Shown here one piece after another: positions 22,390 to 33,109 of a DNA stretch of 64,000 bases; within the stretch, counting starts at the first letter, position 1, and each line of letters starts with the position of its first letter. This DNA comes from Mucidula mucida (Eukaryota > Basidiomycota > Agaricomycetes > Agaricales > Physalacriaceae). The translations under genes were made by a program, and so were the position numbers. The DNA is taken from the NCBI GenBank assembly GCA_015501055.1, contig JADNYV010000187.1:1-64000 (forward strand), given 5' to 3'. The notes beneath the pieces are model-generated. The model was not told the DNA's origin. It was given only the letters and a program-made list of their open reading frames with translations, and did not search any database.

Positions 22390-24600
22390 GCACGCTTTGT
22401 TACGAGGGAAGGCTACTACAGGAAGGATTGAATCATGTTCTTGTGTATCCCAGTGTTGCTTTGTGGATAAGTCTACTCCCTTTCACGCAACGCAACTTTG
22501 CTATAGCGTGCACCCTGCCAGATCTGGGGAGTCAACACAACCATTGACTTATTCAGATATCACACATGAATGAAGACCAGAAAGCTTGGTAATATTTCAT
22601 GAACAGGGTATATGAGAATATCAAGAACATACGGCAGTCATAAAAGAACTTGCCCACACGCTCGGGAAATCTTCCTGCCCGTCTTCGCCGGTCTAAAGAC
22701 CTTCCTCCTCTTCAACGGCGACTCCTCAACAAACGGTGCAAACGTTTCCTCTTCCAATGAGCCGCACTCTTCGGGAACAAGCGAACATAATTTCCTGACA
22801 AGCGGTGCGACATCCCCTGACGACCTTGGGACTGCTGTCTTGCGGCCGAAAAGAACCATATCCGCCGAATTACGCCTGGCCTTCTTCATGGTCGCTTTCA
22901 CTTGCGTGGAAGTCACGCGGGGAATGTAGGAGTTCGATGCAGGTGAGAAGAGAGATGTGGTTGAGGTGGTGAAAGGCGCCGAGACGGCAGTCAAGCTATC
23001 CGACATTCTGCGCGCCATGGGACGTATCTCCTTGCTTGTCGTCTTTGCGAGCTTGACGAATGGCGTGCCGATAGACGCTGTAATAAAAATCAATGTCTGC
23101 ATCACCGACAATAGGAGTAGACGCACCAGCAGACAGTCTGCGTTTACGCTTAATGTCGGGTGCAACTAATGTTGAAACCGAGTCAATTGTGATTCCCGAC
23201 GCATCCGTGGCCACGGTGTCTACAGTCGAGCGCCTTGAACGACGTTGACTGCAGATGGGTATCGATATACGATGGAATTCGGGAGCACGAGGCGATAGCG
23301 ATGGGCATAGCTTGAATGCAAGCATAGCGGCAACACTCTAAAAGCCGTATTAGATGCCTACAGAAAAGGGTTTGGAACGCCTGCGGTGCTTTGCAAAACG
23401 CAAAGCGTAAGAGAGGCGTACGAGGCGGTGGTATAAAGGCAGTAAACTTTGGAAGTAGACATTGTGGTGATGGTTCAGTTTTAGTTTAACCCACTGCTGG
23501 GGGAAGGATTTTATACGGAGAGCGTCGGCGAGACTGTCTCTCTTTGAAGTTTGATCAACCGGGAGAATAATGCAACGGAAAAGGAGCTATAAACAATCGT
23601 AGCGCCACATTTCGTCCTGTAGTATAATTGCATACATGCCACCATGAGCGACGAGATATACATTTGCTGAGTCAGCGTTCTATAGGTTGTACTTAGCGCA
23701 GAGCACTTGAGGAAAGACAAAGATGGACCCACCAACATCGATCACCGTCGATCGCAGCTCCGTGGGTGCTTTTAGCGTTATCCCCGGTGCAGTGAAGTCT
23801 AAGCTCAACGTCAGAACGTGGAATCAACGACAGAAATTGAGCTTACTAGGGTATGTCTCTTGAGAAGGGATGTTTCCTCATAAGTGCAAAGCGGCGCAGC
23901 CAACCCATGAATCGGTTCGAGGGAAACAATATGTCTCTACTTCTGAAGGCCAGCTGCGCTTGCCGAAATAACCACTGACATGCAGACCTGGTTGTCGTGT
24001 GATATCTGGAAAGAGTCATGACTAGCCCGAGTCGTAGGGAGAGGCAGAGGGCGTCTTCATCGTGATACAGCCTCTGACCATGACTCTCTTGCCGAAAAAC
24101 ATGAGAATGACCTGGGATTCGCGACCTTGAAGCAGGTGTGGTGGACGCGGCGAAGGTTGAGGGCAAAGAGGACTGGCATCTCAATCTGTAAAAACAACGT
24201 CAACGAAAACGACGGAACTTTCAGGCGCGTACTAACCCATTGGACAAACGGACTAACGGTTGAACGCTAACGAACACTTCTCGCCCCCGGGAGGATCGCA
24301 GAGAGGCAGAGAAGGCGTCACACAAACAGGCAGGCGCACGCGCTACGACAGCCCAAGGGCATTGGTGCCGCTGCTAGTTGTCCTCCATCGACCTCGTAGA
24401 CCGTAATCAAAGCACGCCATATTCCAGTCCGAAGTTTCAGGATGAATCAATCGAAGGAATTTCTCGGAGGTGCTTGGCAAGAGAAACCGTCGGCAAAGCG
24501 GTGTGTACACGGTGAGCAATGGTGGAAAGCAAGTGGGAAGAAGGAGTGTCGGATACTCGGGCCGGACAGGCGCTTTCTCGAATTTACTGTCTCTTGACTG
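22390..24600. repeat. Block T, copy 2
   Basis: Second copy of 15140-17320. It includes gene D2 and ends where the A5-bearing module begins. It lacks the 20-bp minisatellite of copy 1. Confidence 0.8.
22638..23325 (-). CDS. Gene D, copy D2, unknown
   Basis: Two exons supported by comparison with D1. Exon 1 (23325 to 23127) encodes MLAFKLCPSLSP..QRRSRRSTVD..DSVSTLV..IKRKRRLSA. The 49-nt intron is 23078-23126 (GTGCGT donor, TTACAG acceptor). Exon 2 runs through SIGTPFVKLAKTTSKEIRP, a TTSTTS run, QVKATMKKARRNSADMV and a tail with PLKRRKVFRP. Hydrophobic frames lie just upstream on the same strand (23511-23738), so this may be the cytoplasmic tail of a membrane protein whose N-terminal exons I cannot join with confidence. 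Basic clusters could equally be nuclear signals. Function unknown. Confidence 0.45.
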
Positions 24601-24842
24601 TCCTTAGACCACCAAGTTGTCGCCCACAGTCATACGCTAGGGATTGAGCTATACGCTGTATTATGTTCAACGCGTCACCTCTGCCATATTGGCACGCCTG
24701 ATATCTTCTCCTCAAAAGCATGTCTGCATTTCTAGTTTCTGTGTGCGTTGTCATTACCGTCATGTCTGAATTAAAGTGATACACAAATGTCCGTAGGTAT
24801 GATGTAGTGTCCAAGAGTGATTACTTGAGTAGTTGACATTAT

Positions 24843-25666
24843 TTAATACTGCGAAATCGAAAGGCGCTCTGAAGGATATTTCCCGGTGGCAAAGCCTTTC
24901 AGTCTTCGAAGTGTATTAGTGAATCTAAAGCGAACGGTGAGTTACACGAAGGAGCAACAGTGAAAATGAACACGTACCTGCCACGAGCAGTTCGCCTGGA
25001 TCGTATCGGCCCACTGATGCTACCCAAAAGCCGAGCTGATTTTGTCGCCTGAGCGATCTTTCCTGAGGACTGACGTGCAGCGCGCACTTCAACGACGCTC
25101 GAACGCCGCGTCGATGCCGGTGCCATCGGGAGAGCGGAGAAAGAGAGCTCCTCTACTGTCGAAGGTGGCACATCACTAGCAACAGACTCTTCAACCGTAG
25201 ATTGAGACTGCGGGTGTACAGTCTCCACTGAATCTCTCGACGACAAGAGATGGGAGTAATCAGGTTCGACAGCCCGCAATGGGTAATCAGGAGGAAAATC
25301 ACTGATTTGGTAGGGGCGCGCGCCCAAATCCTTGGTTGTTGCAAGCGAAAGGCGGTAGAGGAAGTGGTCCCAGGATTCGGCGACAGGTTGCGATGAAGGC
25401 TTGGCGGTTGGGCGACCGGTAGCAGTGGGTGCCAGAACTCCTGGAGCGGTCTCTAGAGGCCCAATGGGCTGCTCGACGGTGGAGGGATCAATAGCACGGA
25501 ATTCGAAGGGCTCATCCCCGAAGACGGAGCGCTGCATGTATGAGTGGGGTGCGCGTGGTGTGCTGTTGGAATTGACGCGGAATGAGGAGACGTTGTTGGC
25601 GGGGATGGCGCCGATGGCAGGTGGGGAGAAGTCTTCCACATTGACACTTTTGCTGATGGGGACCAT
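24843..25666 (-). CDS. Family A protein, copy A5
   Basis: Open frame from ATG at 25666, intron 24925-24977 (53 nt, GTACGT donor, TTTAG acceptor), stop TAA at 24843-24845 after ISQY. Conserved blocks as in A2; it reads GDEPFEF rather than GDDPFEF. This is the longest Ser-rich region among the copies, with the GKIAQATKSARLLG and GPIRSRR segments intact. The upstream box is CATATAA (25751-25757) instead of TATATAA, so expression may be weaker. It lies 182 bp downstream of the S0 frame on the same strand. Function unknown. Confidence 0.6.
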
Positions 25667-25847
25667 GATTGCAAGTAGGAGTGGAGCGCTTGAACTTATA
25701 AAGTTGTGAAAACGGGTGGGTTTGGGCATAACTGAGTGTCGCGACCAGGTTTATATGGCAATCCTGGTGTCTAGTATCGTCATAGGAAGAGATGTCTTCG
25801 AGTTCGATCGTTCAGAGGTGATAGACCAGACATCAATCCTGTGCGTC

Positions 25848-26396
25848 TCAACCATAACCCTGTGAGACGATACCGCCGGTAAGACTCAGAACTTGGTCCA
25901 GTCGAGGACCAGTGGAGAAAGAGATATCTCCGGTGCACTTCGAAGACGAGTGCCGACAATTGTGTTTAGAAATGTTTGTCACAGCGCAGAAGTCGGTGGA
26001 TATCGGAGGGGCAGTAGAGACATTCGGTGTGGAAATGGGCGCCGCAACTGCGGGGAGTCGGGGATGCTCCTCTTCCAGCATTGAGCCCCCGTCCGTAACG
26101 ACTGGTTCTGACTCGACATCCTCCACCTTGAATTGTAGATCGGAGTCGATCCGCTCGATGTTGAGGGGATCCCCCACTGGGGAGTCATGGGAACCATTGC
26201 TGGGAGAGAAAAATTGTAGACCCTGGGTGAATGCACGTTCTCCTAACATGCGCCCTACCTCTGTGAGGACTGAAGGAGGTATTTCCTTAGAAGATAAATC
26301 ATCTTGGAATGACGGGGCGTAGTCATCCATGGCAGAGCGCATGAGAGAGAACGGTGGACGTGGGTGTGAAAGATGTTGTGATATTGCGCCTGACAT
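25848..26396 (-). CDS. S0 protein, unknown, acidic
   Basis: 182-codon frame starting MSGAISQHLSHPRPP. The frame stays open upstream through DPCLEIGARHG, which is also present (with amino-acid replacements) in front of the unrelated gene at 36.7-39.3 kb and in the remnant at 3062-3130, so translation or an upstream exon may begin earlier. The middle is acidic (SVLTEVGRMLGERAF..IERIDSDLQFKVEDVESE) and Pro/Ser-rich. The last third overlaps sequence that stands upstream of every A gene. No domain recognised. It could be an exon spliced toward A5 (A5 start 182 bp away on the same strand), but no splice pair is proven. Confidence 0.4.
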   Translation of the reverse strand: MSGAISQHLSHPRPPFSLMRSAMDDYAPSFQDDLSSKEIPPSVLTEVGRMLGERAFTQGLQFFSPSNGSHDSPVGDPLNIERIDSDLQFKVEDVESEPVVTDGGSMLEEEHPRLPAVAAPISTPNVSTAPPISTDFCAVTNISKHNCRHSSSKCTGDISFSTGPRLDQVLSLTGGIVSQGYG

Positions 26397-27252
26397 GCCA
26401 TGCCGGGCGCCAATCTCAAGGCATGGGTCCTTCGAATGCTCATTGAGGCCGTCTATGGAGAGTAAATATAAAGCTAAGGTTCTTCAAAACGTGCACGTGT
26501 AGACTCTCGGTGAAGTATGCATAACATGTCGCGAACGAAGATGGAATGTATACCCTGACTTGAGCGTAGTAATGAGGCAGTAATACGAGAAGGAGATGGC
26601 GATCTAATTCTACTCGTGCATCAGCGCCCGTCGTTTTATGCGAGGAATACACGAGCGACTCACACATGTGGTAGAGGAAGCTCTGGCGAAGCACTCGCAC
26701 ACGCGCGCAGTTGTCCAACAAGTACTAGTAGACCTACATAGACTGCCGCTCTGCAGCAAGCAGGAATGCCGTTTCCTTGTATCTTGGAGAGCGGTATCTG
26801 AAACACATGAACCCAGGTGTCAGTTGTAGAAAGCGAAAGAAAGAACAGAAGGAGGATGAGAGGACTCGCCAGGTCTTTCTACTTGCCCTTGTAACGACAT
26901 TGAACTCTGTCATCCGCCGCCATCTGCCGCTCTCCATCGATATCTGTTTTGACGTCGTTCACATCCATCTACATACTGATAATTGGCCTGACTTGATCAG
27001 TTGCACGCAAGAAACATGAGAGCCTGGCGACGATGATTGAAGCGTTGATGGCTGATTGAACGGGACATGGTGGTCGAAATGAAAGCAGAGTCGGGAGCGC
27101 GGCCCGATTCCGAAAGCTGCTGCTATCACTATCAACACTGTGTTCTGTTGCTATCAAGGCCTAGCTATCTCCTACATCGCTGTACAAGTCATATTCTTCA
27201 ACGCACAGGGCTCACCTCAACCGCACTTGATGTACTAATTCTGTAAAGAGTA

Positions 27253-28382
27253 CTGTAGCGATTCGACCGTAACTTCACACCATGTGATGCGTTATGGTGT
27301 GAAGTTACAGGATCGAGCTTCAGAACTCACTGTGATCCGTGATGCAATATCCCTTAGCTTCACGGTCAATTTATCAGAGCTATGACATAAGTTTCATGTG
27401 CCGTGTAAGCCGAGTCTCTTAGAATATCCAAAGGAAGGTCTATATGGAGATAAAGAAAAAATGTGAATCCGGCCGTACAACGCGCTTCCGGATTTCTTAA
27501 TCGTATGTGAACCTCGCCTTGTTTCGTAGTTCTCTGCTGATGTCTTATAGATCTCTTTCATACCTACAATAAGCCCATGTACGATGTCTATGCTGAGCAC
27601 CAGCGACAGCTTCATGCATCCAACCCGCGTCTCCGGCAGAATCTCGCGAACAGTGTTTTCTGCTGTCTTACTGTTAACAGCGGCCCCAGGACTGTCACGG
27701 ACCCGCACGCGGATAGTGCCAACCGCCCTGATGGATGGTGCGGTATTACCTGTTGCGGTCCTTTCGATCACAAGCACGGCGGTCAACTTGTTCTCTGGGA
27801 CCTAAAACTCGTCATCGACTTTCCCCCCGGTTGCACAATCTTCATTCTGTCCGCTCTTCTTGTTCATTCTAATTGCCCAATTCAACCGGGTGAGCGCCGT
27901 TACTCGATGACTCAGTACACTGCTGGGGGATTGTTTCGTTGGGTAGCAAACAGATTCCAGACCCAGGAGAAGTTCTGGGAGAATGCTTCCGAGGAGGAAC
28001 GCGCACAGTGGCTGACTGATCGTGCGACTCGCTGGGAGCGTGGTCTTGCACTCTTCCCTATAATTCCATAAGTACTTCGAACTGTATTCCTCTACCTCAC
28101 TATTGGGTTCTTTCTTGTATTGTATTGTAGTGTTACCTTTGTAAACATGTATTTCGTCAATTTAAGCACCTGTGTTATGCTGTTTGCCTTCCTCAAGTAT
28201 GTATTAAACTCTATAGTAGATGTAAGTCAAGTAGAAGGTAGTAAAACTACGAAAAATTAAGCTATTTAGTGCATGAAAAGATATAGCTTCATGAGGCTCC
28301 GTGACCCAATATGGGACATGTATAGCTTCACTTCACACTCGACCGTGATCCGTTATCTGAATTAGCGGTCGAAACACTACAG
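27253..28382 (+). mobile_element. TA-flanked small transposon carrying a TET/JBP dioxygenase
   Basis: 1130 bp. Inverted ends are CTGTAGCGATTCGACCG (left) and CGGTCGAAACACTACAG (right). It is flanked by TA at 27251-27252 and 28383-28384, and the unoccupied copy at 8818-8828 reads GAGTATGTGTG with a single TA, proving the insertion and its 2-bp duplication. The left end has a 15-bp perfect hairpin (27269-27283 with 27294-27308). The only sizeable gene is the dioxygenase ORF at 27577-28071; no transposase is present, so it must be moved in trans. About 75 bp of its left end matches the reverse complement of the right end of the element at 44099-44342. Confidence 0.85.
27577..28071 (+). CDS. TET/JBP-type 2-oxoglutarate dioxygenase domain, N-truncated
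   Basis: 164 residues matching the catalytic core and C-terminal end of the fungal TET/JBP family of Fe(II)/2-oxoglutarate dioxygenases, which oxidise 5-methylcytosine or thymine in DNA. Visible signature: metal ligands H44-x-D46 (in DPHADSANRPDGWC), H97 in LLVHSN, and a 2-oxoglutarate-binding Arg at 107/108, followed by the family hallmark QYTAGGLFRWV. The usual N-terminal part of these proteins is missing or in an exon I cannot see; the start is the first ATG in frame. In fungi such genes are known to accompany KDZ transposons; here the gene sits on a small TA-target element without transposase. All metal ligands are present, so the fold could be active if the N-terminal strands suffice (inference). 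Confidence 0.8.
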   Translation: MYDVYAEHQRQLHASNPRLRQNLANSVFCCLTVNSGPRTVTDPHADSANRPDGWCGITCCGPFDHKHGGQLVLWDLKLVIDFPPGCTIFILSALLVHSNCPIQPGERRYSMTQYTAGGLFRWVANRFQTQEKFWENASEEERAQWLTDRATRWERGLALFPIIP

Positions 28383-29210
28383 TATGTGTGAGCTTACATC
28401 TCTGACTTACTTGAATGCTATAGCCGATGTCGTTATTCTGAAAGCAGCGTAGAGACTAGCAGAATGGTGTGGCGCGCAATTGACGTGTTCGATTGCCCTC
28501 GAACTCCTCCAGGATACACGACGTGCTATCACCGCCTATGTGTCCCGCAAGTTGATAGTACGTATCTATCCTTGCCTGTGTACCTATTCTGGTACAGTCA
28601 AATGTCCGAAATGGCGCCTCAACCACATTACAGGAGTACACAAGCGGTAGTCAACTCTTGTGGCGCGCACAAAGGCCGTATCTATGCCCCAGTTTCGTGC
28701 AGAGCCGCATACACCTTGTCGTTAGTCCTGGACCGCACTCCTATCTGTGTTTATCCATCGCCGCGACTCTCAAGAAACTACTGAACGAACTGTCCTCTGA
28801 GTCATTCACCCTCGATGTTCTATCCATCAGGGTGCCATTGCCAGCTCTCCCTGGATCTTCCGCTACGGACAATGTTTTCATATACCCTGCTGCTTTCGAT
28901 TCTGCGTGCGAGTACGTATCTTCGAATTTTTCAATGCCGATACGGTCTCATGTCGTGTAATAGTATAATTTGAAAATGTTCCAGCATTCGGTGCGCTGTT
29001 AGTGGCGGATGGGTGGTCTTTGGAATATTGACAAAACATATCTGTACTAGCCATCTGAATAAAGGAAATTTGATCTATCTGTTTGTAGTACTGTCGCTGC
29101 AGGCAATTGTGATTTCTAAAACTTCGTATGATATACAGATGTCCATGAGTATCAGTATTAGGTCCAAGAGTTCTTAGCAGACTACTTGAATCAACATGTT
29201 TTAATACTGC

Positions 29211-30030
29211 GAAATCGAAAGGCGCTCGGAAGGATATTTCCCGCTGGCAAAACCTTTCAGTCTTCGAAGTGTATTGGTGAATCTGCAGGTAGCAGTGAGC
29301 AAAAGGAAGACGACAGATTGAAAATGGACACATACCTGTCACGAGCAGTTCGCCTGGATCGTATCGGCCCACTGATGCTACCCAAAAGCCGAGCTGATTT
29401 CGTCGCCTGAGCGATCTTTCCTGAGGACTGACGTGCAGCGCGCACTTCAACGACGCTTGAGCGCCGCCTTTGCGAGACCATCGGAATGGCAGAGAAGAAA
29501 AGCTCCTCTACTGTCGAAGATGGCACAGTGGCAGAATCACTGGCAACAGACTCTTCAACCGTAGATTGAGACTGCGGGTGTACAGTCTCCACTGAATCTC
29601 TCGACGACAAGAGATGGGAGTAATCAGGTTCGACAGCCCGCGATGGGTAATCAGGAGGAAAATCGCTGATTTGGTAGGGGCGTACGCCAACATTCTTGGT
29701 CGTCGCAAGCGCAAGGCGGTAGAGGAAGTGGTCCCAGGGTTCGGCGACAGGTTGCGATGAAGGCTTAGCGGCCGGTCGACCGGTAACTGTGGGCGCCAGT
29801 ACTCCTGGGGCGGTTTCTAGAGGCCCAATGGGCTGCTCGACGGTGGAGGGATCAACCACCCGGAATTCGAAGGGGTCATCCCCGAAGACGGAGCGCTGCA
29901 TGTATGAGTGAGGTGCGCGTGGTGTGCTGATGGGATTGACGCGAATTGAGGAGACGTTGATGGCGGTGGTGGGGCCGCTGGGAGGAGGGGAGACGTCTTC
30001 AACATTGACACTTTTGCTGATGAGGACCAT
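29211..30030 (-). CDS. Family A protein, copy A6
   Basis: Open frame from ATG at 30030 (MVLISKSVNVEDVSPP), intron 29283-29335 (53 nt, GTATGT donor, CTGCAG acceptor), stop TAA at 29211-29213 after ISQY. Exon 2 differs from A2 by conservative changes (RRLKGFAS for RRLKGFAT), which argues for protein-level selection. It looks like a mosaic: the 5' part matches A1, the Ser-rich middle matches A5. TATA box at 30116-30122. Function unknown. Confidence 0.65.
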
Positions 30031-30129
30031 GATGGCAAATAGGAGTTGAGCAGTTAAAGTTGTAAAGTTGTGAGAGTTGGGGGAGTTTAGGCATAACTGA
30101 GTGTCGCGACCAGGTTTATATAGCAATCC

Positions 30130-31330
30130 TAGTGTCTAATATCGTCATAGGAGGAGATGTGTTCGAGTTCGATCGTTGAGAGGTGATAGACCAGACATCA
30201 ATCCTGTGCGTCTCAACTGTAAACCGGTGAGACGGTGCCGCCGGTAAGACTCAGAACTTGATTCTCGGCGGTCGAGGACTACTGGAGAAAGAAGATATCT
30301 CCGGGTGGACTGTGAAGACGAGTGGCGACACTTAGTTTTAAAAGTTCGTTATGATTAGGGGCAGGACCGTGAAGCGACGTCTCGTTATATATCTGTTGGC
30401 ACTTTCCCCGTAGCTCGCTACCGTTTCGAGTGCAATCAGGTATGTCTTGTTGAAGTAACAACTCACGGGCTGAAATAAGACTCAGCATAGTCGAAGGTGA
30501 CTACATACAAGAGCACACGAGACGGAGCAAGTCGATACCGACTGAGCGATGTAGCTGACGGGTTCTGGTCAGCGTTAACGTATTTTCACGATCGACGGGC
30601 GCGTCAAACGCACCGTAGGACTTTTCCTAACTGGCGAAGGTGTGCGGACACTGGTCCTTGCAGGAAATCAGGGCATTTGTTGTGCTGCTAGCTTAACCTT
30701 TAGCTCCCACCACTATCGATACCCCGCAGAACGATTCGATCGGAAGGGTATCCTATGAGGCGCTTGGCAATGGTGCTTCCAGTTGGTGAGGCAAAAGGTC
30801 GGTAGAGCAGAGCTGATGTAGACGACCATGAGAACCGGCCAATAGACAGAAAACCAGGAGGGTAGGTGGTTGCTAGAACGAGGACATAGAGGACATCGCG
30901 GGGTGTGTCGAAAATCCTGTTAAGCACGCTTTCGGGGATTATTTGCAGTTCCCGCATTCCAGTGTCCTCAGAGGCGAAGCGTGGAGTGACAGTGACGAAA
31001 ACAATGGTTGACCATGGATGATGAAGGCTTGAAGAGAGAGGCATTTCCCGATCAGGTTGGCTCACCGCCGCCCTGTCATTGCAAAAAAAAATGATTTAGT
31101 GTCGCTGGACGCGTAAAAAGCACAGAAAAGGTCGTTTCAGGACCGGTGTTGAAACCCGATTTGAGTTCGACGTTCGTGAATCGTATGATATCTAGAGTGA
31201 CAGTCTAATGCAAAGGATTGAATACATCGACTCTCCCGTGTAAACTACGTCGCGAGGCTCGTAGCATTATCTATACATCTAGTGGAAAACCGCTCACCAC
31301 CTCCTGAATATACGCGATAACTTCAAACCA
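30130..31330. repeat. Segments P and Q in copy 6
   Basis: Same content as 10620-11720 with small deletions (for example near 30835 and 30890). No frame is kept across the copies. Confidence 0.6.
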
Positions 31331-31336
31331 CACAAT

Positions 31337-31669
31337 GTGAAATACCAAAGGAATACACGCAAGCAAAGCAAAGACCACGCCTACTCCCGCGTTCGGCGTG
31401 CTGCGCATGATTTCCTGAACGATCAGAATCCAAAGAAGAACATTTGGGATGGTGTGGAAGATGGTGAAGACGATTGGACCGATGAGCGTGACGCGTTGCT
31501 ATTGTCGAAGATCATTAGCTCGCGTCGGTCTAAGCGAAATAACCCGCTCGCACCTCGAAAACCTCCGGACTCATGTTGTTGTACAGGAATGAGATATGGA
31601 TTGTCAAGAGGACAAGAGCAGCGGTCCATGCCGCGTCGCACGTACGACCTGTTTGGATATATGCGCTAA
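31337..31669 (+). CDS. Family B protein, copy B3
   Basis: Homolog of B2, sharing the KQSKDHAYSRVRRAA, NPKKNIWDG and RRTYDLFGY blocks. The central motif reads GEDDWTDERDALLLSK and is followed by an added Arg (SSRRSKRN), a three-base insertion that keeps the frame. There is no in-frame ATG at its head, so the 5' exon is unresolved. Converges with C3. Confidence 0.45.
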   Translation: MKYQRNTRKQSKDHAYSRVRRAAHDFLNDQNPKKNIWDGVEDGEDDWTDERDALLLSKIISSRRSKRNNPLAPRKPPDSCCCTGMRYGLSRGQEQRSMPRRTYDLFGYMR

Positions 31670-31761
31670 ACGAGCATCATGTTCGTGTTGGTCCTCGTAG
31701 TGGAGGACGGGCGTTACCCAAAAAAGGTGCTTTGCTACGCAGAGTTGAGTGAGCTATAGTG

Positions 31762-31926
31762 TCAAACCATGTACTGGAGCAGCAGACGCACGATGAGCAA
31801 GGTCATGTTCCGGCTCTCGCTCAGCTTCTCCATCAACTGAGGAATGTATTGCCGTTCCTGTAACGCGCGTTGAACCTCGAGGTAGTCGGTAAGCAAGAAG
31901 AAGAGTCGTTTGAGGAAGGCAGCCAT
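31762..31926 (-). CDS. Family C micro-protein, copy C3 (54 aa)
   Basis: MAAFLKRLFFLL..EVQRAL..QYIPQLMEKLSESRN..LLLQYMV. The most divergent C copy: about one residue in four differs from C2 and C4, yet there is no stop or frameshift. The last residues differ (QYMV instead of HGFTL) because the stop is shifted. Confidence 0.45.
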   Translation of the reverse strand: MAAFLKRLFFLLTDYLEVQRALQERQYIPQLMEKLSESRNMTLLIVRLLLQYMV

Positions 31927-33109
31927 GGAAAGGGTGTTGTAGGAACACGACAGTTCAGCTCAGCCTTATGTACAGCGGAGGAACACTCATTGCTTATAGG
32001 TGAATCGGAGAACGATGATAGGAATGACCCTCGCGTAGATGATGAGATCTGAGAGGCAACCCATATTTGGGGGGGACCCTGAGAGGTGGTACATTTATGG
32101 CGACTCGGAGTAACAGTTGACAGTCTTTCGAGCTGTGATGAATAGCCATCCCGCGACCTCTTATATGGTGTTGCTCGGAACAGAAGGTGCGCGGTGCGCG
32201 TTAGGTCACATTTAACCTAACATTATCGATAAAGGGCCAAAGGAAGGTAGGATGTGAGACGTACCTCCCAAAGATTGTACATGCGCCTTACGAGTTGTCT
32301 TTGCCAATCACGCGCCTTGAAGGCGATTTACTTGTTTGCATGGTGGAAAGGGAGGAGGCCCTAGAATGGTGGTGACACCTACAAGCGTCTATAGTAACCG
32401 GGGACAATGTATTCCTTGGGGTAGGAGGAGGACCATATTTGGTGGCACCAGCTCTGATCCCTGAGCAAATCGATGCGAAGTTGATTCGAAGGAAGGCTGG
32501 ACCAAAATTGGGGCGTCTACCGGTACATGCGGTAAACTCGCTGCACGGACCACGACGATGTTACGATCCTCCGTAAAAAAGCAAACAGAGTCCATGTTTC
32601 GATATACAGAACAGAGCTGGAGTAGACGAGTACTTTTGAAAAGCATCCGCTATCACTAAACGCGCCTCTGCCGACAAAGCGGTCCTTCGAACGGCATCCT
32701 GGAAGATGAGCTTCAAGGCGTCAGAGCATATACGTTCTTTTAACCATACGAGTCTTGTCGTTTCCTGCGAGCAATTAAATAAACTCACCTAGCAATCGCT
32801 GCCAGCGATTTTAGTGCGTTGCTGGGTGGATGTCGAATCCCATGATAGGTCCATCATCGATAGGTTTCAAAACTGGTGGTGCATTATATCGAACGCTTTA
32901 GCATGCCAAGACTTCGCGTGCCCATCGCTGCACAAGGCGCAAATGAAAAGTATCGATAACTTGTGAGCTGAAGGCAGATGTCAATGATATGCAGCGCCAC
33001 CTATATAGACAATGAGGAGGCTTTGACCATAGCGAATTTCTCTCCAAAGATCCATATCATGCTTGTTCTGCATCGCTCTCATTTAGTTTTTCTCTCTCGA
33101 AAGCAAGCA

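Larger units (their letters stand above)
24600..26460. repeat. Module M copy 5 (gene A5 and S0)
   Basis: A5 is followed by the only complete S0 segment in the window. It runs without a break into S1 of copy 6 (GCTAAGGTTCTTC at 26473), which serves as the empty-site reference for the Copia insertion at 3168. Confidence 0.75.

Noticed and set aside
29817..30038. Second frame over the start of each family A gene (MPSWSS..PLGL, 72-73 codons in several copies)
   Set aside because: It overlaps the A frame on the same strand, has no conserved upstream signal, and is open only because the A sequence is Pro/Ser-rich. The A frame has the TATA spacing and the conserved splice join.
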